Positions 10,401 to 14,267 of a stretch of 14,267 nucleotides of DNA are shown here, one piece after another. Location of the stretch: contig JAOXYB010033307.1 of assembly GCA_028565635.1 (NCBI GenBank), positions 1 through 14,267 of the forward strand. The letters run 5' to 3'. The position numbers were made by a program, and so were the translations under genes. Origin of the DNA: Phoronis ovalis. Its lineage: Eukaryota > Phoronida > Phoronidae. Each line of letters opens with the position of its first letter. Position 1 is the first letter of the stretch. The notes below the pieces were generated by a model, which was given only the letters and a program-made list of their open reading frames with translations, was not told the DNA's origin and did not search any database.

Positions 10401-13002
10401 TGCTGATTTACAGCAGAAGACTGCTGATTTACAGCAGAAGAAAAGAAAACATCCACACTTGTAAATAGTGGGTTTATGATTTTTCTTCTACATATAAAGA
10501 AAACTAAAACTACACCTACTGGATATCACAAAGGTTCCGTACACGGACAAGAGACACAACCCCATGAGATGGTGAACTGAAAGGTCAAGGGTCAACACAG
10601 TCATGAGAATAGAGCTATATTTTGTGTTGTCTGACAGTAATTTTCAAAAAGGTGAGGTATTTTTAGAATATGATATTGTAGGCAAGCCACCTTTTATACA
10701 GAAACTGAATGAAGTTATAGAGAAGTAAAGGTTGATAAATAGTGAGAAATAAGGCTGGGATCATACACTGTCACAGCTGTTAGTTTATTTTGCACCAGGG
10801 CATTGAAAAACTGAAAAAAAATCAGGTTACAAGCGATAAGTAGATATAGCTTTAGTTGCACAGCATTTAAGTTAGAAACATTTGGACATATCCCTAAGTT
10901 GCATAGTTTAGAAACTAAATGGTTAAACATGCAACTGAGGCTGCTAGTTAAATGCTGTGTGTCTCATTCCGACTTACTCAATCCCTAACTTAGCTGCAAC
11001 CCTCCGCCACTGCAGGTTTGCCATACTGACACCATATTGTTCTTGACTGTTAATGAAATAATGCCATGCTGTTACATATTTTACACAACTGCTACTGTGC
11101 AAGCAAAGTCGCATCTTTTTACAACACATACTGTGTATATAAGACTTTTAAGACAAAAACTGTATGATATGTCCATATTACAAAAACATAATACATGCAA
11201 AACGAAATACAAAACATTGATGACAGACAGTATTGGACATGAAAAATTGGTTAAATGGGGTATAAAGCGATATCTCTAAATTAGACATGCTGCAATAGTC
11301 TATATATTGCTACACAGCTATAACAACCCATGCATTTTTCTTTGGCTAAGCTACATGTTAAACATAGAAAGAGTTATTTCTAAATACTATAACAGTTCAT
11401 CTAAAGAGAGCAGAATGAACTTACAGCTAAATAAAGGATGATGTTATTATAAGCCAGATAACAGTTACATAAACACAAATACACAGAACACATAATAACA
11501 TTACAAAAGTAAACATCTAATGAATTAGTAATTATGATAAATCACAAATTTACTAACAATAATACTCAAGGCAGTGCAAAGTTGAGACTATATCAATGGC
11601 AAAAAATACTACATACAGGCTACGTGCTCAGAAATAATGCATGTTCATTACAACAAATTAAGAGTTTCTAAAGAATGATCAACTTACCTTGGAATAGCAC
11701 CTGCCTGTCCACTTAATGTTGAAGAACCCTGGAACAAGACAAGATATTAAACTGCATTCAACTACTGTATAGCACTGAAAACGTATGTCGTTTTAATTTT
11801 ACTTAAAAGCATCAGAATTCCAAATTTCAGATTTTTAAAACTTGCTGCTTTTTGTTTTCTCTGGTGAGTAACTGCACCTCATTGTTTGGCCTCACTGTTA
11901 TCAGCCCATAAAAGTTATAAAGAAAATCTAGTATCCCAATATGTAGTATTATGTGATCGAATCATCAGGAAATGAACTTTGTTATAAAGCCAAGGATCAA
12001 ACAAATATAGCAATTAGCATACCTGAGGATTTACCTTGAAACTCTGTGGACCTCTTGCCAATGACGCTGGTCTTTGTGCAAGCTGCAACAAAAACTGATT
12101 TGTAGTTGGGCAATGACATTTTTGAAGTAGTCCCTGAAGTGTTACATGTAAAGCAAAGCAAAAGATAAAGGAATATTGAAGATTCCTATCTGCATTTGAC
12201 CCATCTTTCCAGGCCATCTTAAAATCACACCTAGACTTATACACCCAACCACCTATAGTTTCATGAATCCACCTTTGCATTTTCCAGTCAACATTTCATC
12301 TCTCTGGAAAGAGAAGCAATATGACGTGCCCTATCGGGAACACACTTGGCTGCCAGCCAGCCACTTTGGAAATAATCCAGGTCAAACTTTTTTGTGTGAC
12401 CAGTACATGTACTTTGTACTTGCCCTGTACTGAATGTAAAGCTGATCAGATAAAAACTGAAGGCGCTACCGCAACGTGCCATCTCGAAAACCTATGACCT
12501 TCATGAATCCATCTTCGAATTGTCCAGTCAATGCTTCATCTTTCTGGAAAGGGGAGCGATGTGATATGGCCGCTCGTACTTTGACTTGTACTTATATGCC
12601 AATGCACTGTGTGCGGACAAAAAATTAGTAACTGCAATACATAATTTTAAAGGGACTAGTAACTTCCTTGTGATAAGACTGAAATCTATCCATTGCTCAC
12701 AGTTTTAGACTTAATTTGAATCTGATTAGCATAACTTAAAAGTTTAGTCACAACTAAAATTTGCAATACTTTTATTCATAAAAAATACAAACAACCACTT
12801 CAAAACTGTATAAAATAAACTTGTTAAACATCTCATTTCCTGTGTCACTGATTTAAATTAATGCCCATCAACATTATTTAGAACAACCCATGTTAATTAT
12901 TGCTCATTTTTTACCATTTACAATTAGCCTAACATCATTATGCTATGACAAATACAATGTTTATAATACTACCTTGATATTTGAATATGATTGGCTTCTC
13001 AT
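1319..13002 (-). CDS. Lbc-type Rho guanine-nucleotide exchange factor (DH-PH protein), 19-exon gene model
   Basis: Proteins of this family catalyse GDP release from RhoA through a DH domain followed by a PH domain, acting on the actin cytoskeleton at membrane or microtubules. Joined exons: 13002-12973, 12082-12035, 11728-11688, 11046-10978, 10576-10520, 9775-9713, 9459-9269, 8765-8533, 8064-7939, 7744-7448, 7300-7219, 6920-6835, 6715-6523, 5797-5613, 5478-5400, 4764-4612, 4158-2890, 1806-1679, 1405-1319. All 18 introns begin GT and end AG on the minus strand, and phases match at every junction. Predicted length is about 1138 residues: N-terminal region 1-160, DH about 160-380, PH about 386-500, post-PH region to 645, low-complexity tail to 1138. 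No C1 zinc finger and no long C-terminal coiled coil are visible, unlike AKAP13 or ARHGEF2. The DH-PH part is certain by similarity to the family as I know it. The termini are inferred from splice signals and phase only. Which vertebrate paralogue it matches best is unresolved. Confidence 0.88.
1577..1586 (-). terminator. Alternative poly(A) signal (two overlapping AATAAA)
   Basis: Minus-strand AATAAATAAA, about 70 nt after the TGA (1654-1652) that ends exon 18 when its donor is not used. It would define a shorter transcript ending in intron 18. The match of stop and signal is suggestive but could be chance in this base composition. Confidence 0.3.
1679..1806 (-). CDS. Exon 18: predicted C-terminal segment
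   Basis: Two bases completing Gly, then 42 codons: YGKKHNLPDGPEQDGR, STSLQNLRHDSETDS and IHSPDALEKIK. The acceptor has a good pyrimidine tract (ttttctttcccttaaag), and its phase is exactly the one exon 17 (or exon 16) requires. Composition is coding-like (Asp/Glu/Ser) and GC higher than around it. Donor AAG|gtacaa is mediocre. If unused, the frame reads on nine codons to TGA at 1654-1652, with an overlapping AATAAA pair about 70 nt further on. Confidence 0.6.
1807..2889 (-). other. Intron 17
   Basis: About 1.08 kb between exons 17 and 18, bounded by gttagt and cccttaaag. Several acceptor-like sites are followed by short frames that stop within 20 codons. A perfect 9-bp palindrome arm pair AACAACAAA/TTTGTTGTT sits near 2350. 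No further exon supported. Confidence 0.55.
2890..4158 (-). CDS. Exon 17: 1269-nt exon for a low-complexity tail with a second R-x-E-T-F box
   Basis: Encodes about 423 residues with no recognised fold: Ser/Asn-rich at first, an Asp/Lys/Asn-rich stretch with DKDCDTDEQDNG, a basic run LRKKIAQKLSLRKK, a Ser cluster (SLHSSTSSLNED), then an amphipathic basic helix RFSRALKGIIRHH. It ends CSLRRIETFSSFDTITT, resembling the box in exon 16. Acceptor cttttttatttcaactgtag type, good. Donor G|gttagt, acceptable. The exon starts and ends in the same phase, so exon 16 can join exon 18 in frame. If the donor is not used, the frame stops at TAG 2885-2887 right after it, giving a shorter protein of about 1068 residues. 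Confidence 0.85.
4159..4611 (-). other. Intron 16
   Basis: 453 nt between exons 16 and 17, with a consensus gtgagt donor and a long T-rich tract before the exon 17 acceptor. Nothing else seen. Confidence 0.85.
4612..4764 (-). CDS. Exon 16: Ser-rich segment ending in the first R-x-E-T-F box
   Basis: Fifty codons with split Ala at each end. Starts SRLSWLIQSN and ends SLPKRAETFAGFDNITN (residues 628-644). The P-K/R-R-A-E-T-F-x-G-F-D box is a well conserved short motif after the PH domain in AKAP13 and ARHGEF2. Its Thr/Ser setting after basic residues suggests a kinase or 14-3-3 type site, which is inference. Acceptor tttgtttttcag, donor consensus G|gtgagt. Confidence 0.92.
4930..5322. mobile_element. 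Repeat element with poly-G/poly-C inverted ends and an internal degenerate array, in intron 15
   Basis: The left end is CCCC, fourteen G, then CACTT (4930-4952). The right end is AAGTGCCCTCCCCC (5304-5317), its near inverse. Between them are about seven variants of one unit close to AACGGGGTATGTTTTTGCCAT, starting near 4984, 5016, 5056, 5153, 5184, 5218 and 5250. A 12-nt string AATCTAACAACG also occurs twice (about 5097 and 5117). Base composition is much GC-richer than the host intron. No coding capacity is credible. It looks like a non-autonomous transposon or composite repeat. I see no clear target-site duplication, and the family is not recognised. Confidence 0.6.
4984..5273 (+). repeat. 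Degenerate array of about seven GGGTATGTTTT-type units
   Basis: Units share GGG(G)TATGT followed by a T-run and GCCAT or CAG, for example CAACGGGGTATGTATCTTGC and AAAGGGGCATGTTTTTAGCC. Spacing is irregular, about 30 to 100 nt. This is not a simple tandem satellite: units have diverged and the spacers differ. It forms the core of the element with inverted poly-G/poly-C ends. Confidence 0.6.
5400..5478 (-). CDS. Exon 15: post-PH segment
   Basis: Twenty-six codons plus one base: LKIIYPSEDVGDV and WDHRELLQAVVHE. Splice sites are clear (acceptor gtatttcag, donor G|gtaaga), and phase matches exon 14 (0) and exon 16 (1). No separate domain. Continues the helical region downstream of the PH domain. 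The donor lies about 80 nt from the repeat element that fills most of the following intron. Confidence 0.87.
5613..5797 (-). CDS. Exon 14: charged post-PH helix
   Basis: Sixty-one codons after a split Asp. Reads SESEEERKMAEARF, then a helical stretch through KLHELTGHLRQKDDDLLQ to ELHGYDDVLKG. Lbc-type GEFs have P-D-E-E-x-x-G then E-E-E-R-K-x-x-E-A-R at this point, so the register is confirmed. Predicted helical or short coiled-coil, inferred from the Leu/Glu/Lys spacing. Acceptor gatcttatag. Donor GGG|gtaggt, phase 0; the five-G run leaves the exact base ambiguous, but only this choice keeps the frame. Confidence 0.92.
5798..6522 (-). other. Intron 13
   Basis: 725 nt with the donor gtttgt and a weakly pyrimidine-rich acceptor gatcttatag. 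No exon or repeat recognised. Confidence 0.85.
6523..6715 (-). CDS. Exon 13: PH domain C-terminal half
   Basis: Sixty-four codons plus one base. Reads VPLFKLIARENGARRD, RSMFLITQ, DMFEIVCKSKFECDDWI and RTFKDATMKCPDEE. The conserved Trp of the final PH helix is present (DDWIRTF), and C-P-D-E-E is a shared mark of AKAP13-like proteins. In the Lbc family the M-F-L-I strand supplies a hydrophobic patch that binds activated RhoA (established for several members). Its Phe is kept here, so feedback binding is plausible. Acceptor tgtgttacag. Donor G|gtttgt, less usual than its neighbours. Confidence 0.95.
6835..6920 (-). CDS. Exon 12: PH domain, central strands
   Basis: Twenty-eight codons after a split Glu: VLMILLTDVVLFLEDNN and QKLSFLSLDKK. 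The V-L-x-x-L-L-T-D-V-V-L-F-L-x-E core is diagnostic for PH domains of this subfamily, where K-Y-x-F-x-S-L-D-x-K follows. Acceptor aaatgtttcag. Donor AAG|gtaata, phase 0. Confidence 0.95.
7219..7300 (-). CDS. Exon 11: start of the PH domain
   Basis: Encodes KSDLLAKTRKLMKEGTI followed by GFKTARGKEV: the first beta-strands of the PH domain that sits directly after the DH domain in all Dbl-family GEFs. Ends with one base (G) that makes Glu with exon 12. Acceptor tatttttgtag, donor consensus G|gtgagt. The pattern L-x-x-E-G-x-x-x-x-K-T-x-x-G-R/K matches Lbc-type PH domains. Confidence 0.93.
7448..7744 (-). CDS. Exon 10: DH domain CR3 and C-terminal helix
   Basis: Ninety-nine codons, phase 0 to 0. 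Contains GVTECILFVTQRLTKYP (residues 298-314), the most conserved DH segment, with the Q-R-x-T-K-Y-P motif intact, then PLIEAIIK. A long C-terminal helix follows with LKTAVGLAQDILKHVDEQI and EIYNRLDARSSAK, the DH-PH connector. In other DH domains these residues form the Rho-binding face. No catalytic-site residue appears missing, so exchange activity is expected. Acceptor gattacag, donor AAG|gtgagt. Confidence 0.97.
7939..8064 (-). CDS. Exon 9: DH domain, middle helices
   Basis: Exactly 42 codons, phase 0 to 0. Encodes GDRMKKAYGDFCSRH, KEAVSFYKDLLK and KFQNFIK, matching the family pattern G-E-R-M-K-x-x-Y-G-x-F-C-S-x-H-x-E-A-V-x-x-Y-K that follows the first DH helices. The acceptor is attgtttcag and the donor AAA|gtaggt. 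It directly continues DILIEQ of exon 8, as in AKAP13-like proteins. Confidence 0.95.
8065..8532 (-). other. Intron 8
   Basis: 468 nt splitting the DH domain after DILIEQ. No additional exon is needed, since exons 8 and 9 join as in the family. Confidence 0.88.
8533..8765 (-). CDS. Exon 8: DH domain, conserved region 1
   Basis: Encodes residues 168-244, starting ELIQTEKHYYRTLKVM, the CR1 helix of the DH domain that contacts the Rho switch regions, followed by FPQLDELLDMHQTFLNKL and DILIEQ. The order and spacing match Lbc-type DH domains throughout. The acceptor is cttgtgttacag. The donor is CAG|gtaatt, phase 0. The N-terminal Glu of CR1, important for Rho switch contact in DH domains, is the split codon G|AG shared with exon 7. 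Confidence 0.95.
8766..9268 (-). other. Intron 7
   Basis: 503 nt splitting the CR1 Glu codon. The donor gttaat is non-consensus. A GC-richer patch near 9165-9235 shows no open frame with splice sites. Confidence 0.85.
9269..9459 (-). CDS. Exon 7: pre-DH linker and start of the DH domain
   Basis: Sixty-three codons plus split codons at both ends (191 nt). It reads an acidic run (about residues 117-133), then PEPEAWSVSIDKK and KDIKRQDHIW. Lbc-type GEFs have a closely similar linker (E-A/S-W-S-x-x-V/I-D-K followed by K-R-Q-D-V-I-Y) directly before the first DH helix. The donor is G|gttaat, and the following exon restores the family signature IWELIQTEK across the junction, which fixes the boundary. 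Without splicing the frame stops at once (GGT TAA). Acceptor: ctttatgtag. Confidence 0.87.
9460..9712 (-). other. Intron 6
   Basis: 253 nt between exons 6 and 7, with a consensus gtaagt donor. Nothing else seen. Confidence 0.75.
9713..9775 (-). CDS. Exon 6: acidic N-terminal segment
   Basis: Sixty-three nucleotides: one base completing His, 20 codons including AISEMDETDHEKLDL, and AA completing Asn with exon 7. The acceptor is tgtttttcag and the donor the consensus AA|gtaagt. The acidic composition continues into exon 7 (DEILVEVEFEDDPD), consistent with one disordered acidic stretch ahead of the DH domain. Same phase at each end, so it can be skipped without a frameshift. Confidence 0.72.
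9776..10519 (-). other. Intron 5
   Basis: 744 nt between exons 5 and 6. Contains the two-copy 21-bp repeat at 10400-10441. Otherwise AT-rich with nothing recognised. Confidence 0.7.
10400..10441. repeat. Two perfect tandem copies of a 21-bp self-complementary unit
   Basis: The unit starts CTGCTGATTTACAGCAG, with CTGCTG and CAGCAG forming a 6-bp stem over a 5-nt loop, then AAGA. Two exact copies lie end to end, about 80 nt downstream of the exon 5 donor on the transcribed strand. Perfect identity points to recent duplication. Confidence 0.85.
10520..10576 (-). CDS. Exon 5: N-terminal segment with VVSLVRVRNLCDI
   Basis: Fifty-seven nucleotides: one base completing Asp, 18 codons including SHGVVSLVRVRNLCDI, and CA completing His with exon 6. 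It has a strong acceptor (cccttgacctttcag) and donor CA|gtaggt. The alternative frame without splicing meets TAG immediately after, so the splice is needed. Frame-neutral like exons 4 and 6. No known domain recognised. Confidence 0.6.
10577..10977 (-). other. Intron 4
   Basis: 401 nt. Contains a very strong acceptor-like site near 10812 (eight T then CAG) that opens a 31-codon frame. That frame does not fit the phase of exon 4 and has no donor. Confidence 0.65.
10978..11046 (-). CDS. Exon 4: N-terminal segment with WRRVAAKLGI
   Basis: Sixty-nine nucleotides: one base completing Ser from exon 3, 22 codons containing ANLQWRRVAAKLGI, and two bases (GA) completing Asp with exon 5. The acceptor is cattaacag and the donor is the consensus GA|gtaagt. 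The local GC-rich stretch and basic amphipathic look support coding. The W-x-x-V-A-x-x-L-G pattern vaguely recalls helical bundles such as death or ARID folds, but is too short to assign. The exon is frame-neutral (length divisible by three, same phase at each end). Confidence 0.66.
11047..11687 (-). other. Intron 3
   Basis: 641 nt, consensus donor gtaagt, AT-rich. No exon or repeat recognised. Confidence 0.7.
11688..11728 (-). CDS. Exon 3: N-terminal linker
   Basis: Forty-one nucleotides reading GSSTLSGQAGAIP plus two bases (AG) that complete a Ser codon with exon 4. The acceptor is cttgttccag and the donor is the consensus AAG|gtaagt. Starts in phase 0 after exon 2. The other two frames are either blocked by a stop or fit the phases less well. 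It is small and low-complexity (Gly, Ser, Ala), consistent with a disordered linker. Without transcript data its inclusion is inferred from splice signals and frame. Confidence 0.62.
11729..12034 (-). other. Intron 2
   Basis: 306 nt, donor gtaaat, acceptor cttgttccag. Nothing else seen. Confidence 0.7.
12035..12082 (-). CDS. Exon 2: N-terminal Ser/Arg segment of the RhoGEF
   Basis: Sixteen codons reading LAQRPASLARGPQSFK, between an acceptor with pyrimidine tract (tttttgttgcag) and donor AAG|gtaaat. Phase is 0 at both ends, so inclusion or skipping keeps the frame. The composition (Arg, Ser, Pro, Ala) and higher GC than the flanking introns support coding. No domain is recognised. It corresponds to the poorly conserved region before the DH domain in Lbc-type GEFs. 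Confidence 0.68.
12251..12330. repeat. Direct repeat copy 1 in intron 1
   Basis: About 80 nt matching 12490-12571 at roughly 80 percent identity, from ACCTAT through TTCATGAATCCA, TCCAGTCAA, TTCATCT and TCTGGAAAG. Ungapped over most of its length, offset exactly 240 nt. Differences are mainly transitions and fall in all codon positions, so no protein constraint is evident. Confidence 0.75.
12490..12571. repeat. Direct repeat copy 2 in intron 1
   Basis: Partner of the copy at 12251-12330. On the minus strand it contains an exon-like unit at 12543-12499: acceptor ccccttccag type, 15 open codons KDEALTGQFEDGFMK, and a weak GT donor (AAG|gtcata), phase 0 at both ends and hence compatible with exons 1 and 2. 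Copy 1 lacks the donor and reaches an in-frame TAG. A dispersed repeat family is the simpler explanation. Confidence 0.7.
12973..13002 (-). CDS. Exon 1: candidate start of translation
   Basis: Reads MRSQSYSNIK and ends at a good donor (AAG|gtagta) in phase 0, matching the phase-0 start of exon 2. An in-frame TGA at 13008-13006, two codons before the ATG, makes this a starting exon rather than an internal one in this frame. The only AG upstream (just before TATGG) has a poor pyrimidine tract. The start context has C at -3, so it is not a strong Kozak site. The RSQSYS string could be a phosphorylation site, which is inference. A longer isoform using exons beyond the window could bypass this exon and join exon 2 directly. 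Confidence 0.5.
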
Positions 13003-13008
13003 AAGTCA

Positions 13009-14106
13009 CCATACTGGTATTTTGCTATTTGTCATGGATCAATGTAGTAGTTAATATTTAAAGATAACTTCATTATGATATAACTCGAACTGACAATTCA
13101 ATCAGCATAGATACAAGTATTAGCTAAATAGTGGCTGTAACAGTAAATGGAACTATATAGTCAGTGCATGTTTTATCCTTGTGATTATATTTACACATAC
13201 ATGTAGTGGATCTCTACTACATACATGTACAATGAAGAAAAATCTGGAACAACTGACTACTCCCTAGCCTTACAGACAAAAACATAAATATTGATTCTAA
13301 GAAAATTGTCTGAGAATTATTTGGTTAATAAATTCCAATAAATGTCAGTGTACCATTTCATCACCATACCACATTCCTACTGTTTTCTCTTTAGTAGCTT
13401 GCACTTTGCCCTCTTTTATTGGTGCACATTTAACTATTATATATAACTGACCAACTTTATAGAAGTGTAGCAGAATAACCTTTTATATCTGGTTGATTAG
13501 ATGTTTTTCAGTTTAGTACAACTATAACAGGTACTTCATAGTTGGAAATTGGGACCTAATAATATCCAACTGCCAAATTGGCTCACAGATGTCAAATTTA
13601 ATAATCATCTACAAATTGGCCAATTATTCAATACACCTAACTCAAAGAAATTTAGCAATATTACCTAATTCTGCAACATGGGGCAATTTATTAGTTTCAT
13701 GATTTCTACAGCAGTGTCAATATTTTTTAAACAAAAAACTAAAGGAAACAAAACAGGAGAGCTAACACTACAGGTAAAAAATAATTACTTTCTAAACACA
13801 TGGAGTTAGTAAAGAACATGCGCACATGTTGCAATCCTAATGTATTTTAATTTTAAAAAAACAAGGTGTTTGTACAGAACATTAATACCCTTGCTGTACA
13901 TTTTAAAACCAATGACAACAAAAATCTGCACTTGGACACATATTAGGGGTTATCTTAATGTATAAATTACAAACACATTTTTTTTAAAACTAAAATTTAA
14001 ACCAATTAGGGACAGTGGTCATCAGATGCATTGTCATAGTAAACACATATGATTGACTTGTCTATCAGTGTTTTCAAGATTATGTGAACAAATAGGTTAT
14101 CTAAAG
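13009..14106. other. Region upstream of the candidate start: 5' UTR, promoter or upstream intron
   Basis: AT-rich. No exon ending in phase 0 with a donor was found on the minus strand, and no C1 zinc-finger sequence. A pair of ACATACATGTA direct repeats flanks 13195-13230. No clear TATA box or CpG-rich promoter was identified. Confidence 0.4.
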
Positions 14107-14267
14107 CTCTGTTCTCACGGGACCAAATTATCACGATAAACTTACGTGCAAGATTAATCTAGCATTTTTTACGTCGTGCGAACGCTTGCGAGATTAATCC
14201 TGAACGATAAATCTCTCATTTTCAATCCACCAAAAGGAGGTGGATTGAAAATAAATATCGCGATTGA
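14107..14267. mobile_element. Possible edge of a non-autonomous repeat element, truncated by the window
   Basis: From about 14107 the sequence turns CpG-rich relative to the flank (tcacggg, acgtcgtgcg, aacgcttgcg, atatcgcg) and carries short internal repeats: ACGATAAA twice, AGATTAATC twice, and the 14-bp hairpin. The other end is outside the window, so ends, length and target duplication cannot be checked. Inference only. Confidence 0.35.
14218..14252. repeat. Perfect 14-bp inverted repeat (hairpin) at the right edge
   Basis: ATTTTCAATCCACC (14218-14231) and its exact inverse GGTGGATTGAAAAT (14239-14252) flank a 7-nt loop. It lies in a compositionally distinct stretch that begins near 14107 (ttctcacggg) and contains two ATTAATC strings and two ACGATAAA strings, so it may be inside a mobile element cut by the window edge. 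Confidence 0.8.

Larger units (their letters stand above)
12083..12972 (-). other. Intron 1
   Basis: 890 nt between the candidate first exon and exon 2. It holds the two diverged direct repeats (12251-12330, 12490-12571) and a GC-richer segment between them, which explains the longer spurious open frames there. Confidence 0.5.

Noticed and set aside
10715-10819. Very strong acceptor (eight T, CAG) followed by an open frame FFNALVQNKLTAVT and onward to a stop
   Set aside because: The open frame does not match the phase leaving exon 4. In the required phase it stops after nine codons, and there is no donor. Treated as a decoy site in intron 4.
12014-12482. Two minus-strand open frames of 64 and 88 codons
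   Set aside because: The only supported coding part is exon 2 (12082-12035). The remainder overlaps the direct repeats and intron 1 and has no splice or family support.

Overview
The window is eukaryotic, AT-rich nuclear DNA from an animal, most likely an invertebrate. The evidence is one large gene split into many short exons with ordinary GT-AG introns. Its closest recognisable relatives are the Lbc-type Rho guanine-nucleotide exchange factors of animals (AKAP13, ARHGEF2/GEF-H1, ARHGEF18, ARHGEF28). The sequence does not let me name the phylum or say which of the four vertebrate paralogues is closest.

The gene lies on the minus strand. I could chain nineteen coding exons from about 13002 down to 1319. 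At every junction the reading frame carried out of one exon fits the next. The joined model encodes about 1138 residues. Exons 1-6 (13002-9713) give a serine-rich N-terminal region with no C1 zinc finger. Exon 7 (9459-9269) carries the family-typical linker and the first residues of the DH domain. Exons 8-10 (8765-7448) complete the DH domain. Exons 11-13 (7300-6523) encode the PH domain. Exons 14-16 (5797-4612) encode the charged post-PH region and a conserved R-x-E-T-F-x-x-F-D box. Exon 17 (4158-2890) is a 1269-nt exon for a low-complexity tail that ends in a second, diverged copy of that box. Exons 18 and 19 (1806-1679, 1405-1319) are smaller predicted C-terminal exons followed by a poly(A) signal near 1106. 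The DH-PH core is secure. The two ends of the gene are less certain.

Non-coding structure includes a repeat element of about 390 bp in intron 15 (poly-G/poly-C terminal inverted repeats around a degenerate internal array), a pair of diverged direct repeats exactly 240 bp apart in intron 1, a two-copy 21-bp tandem repeat whose unit is self-complementary, and a 14-bp perfect hairpin at the right edge inside what looks like the start of another repeat.

At the left end a short plus-strand segment (397-465) looks like the last coding exon of a second, convergent gene, at low confidence. I see no tRNA, rRNA, CRISPR, operon or bacterial features. I did not find a wholly new system. The most interesting points are the skippable 1269-nt exon with the duplicated box, the run of frame-neutral small exons before the DH domain, and the intron 15 element.
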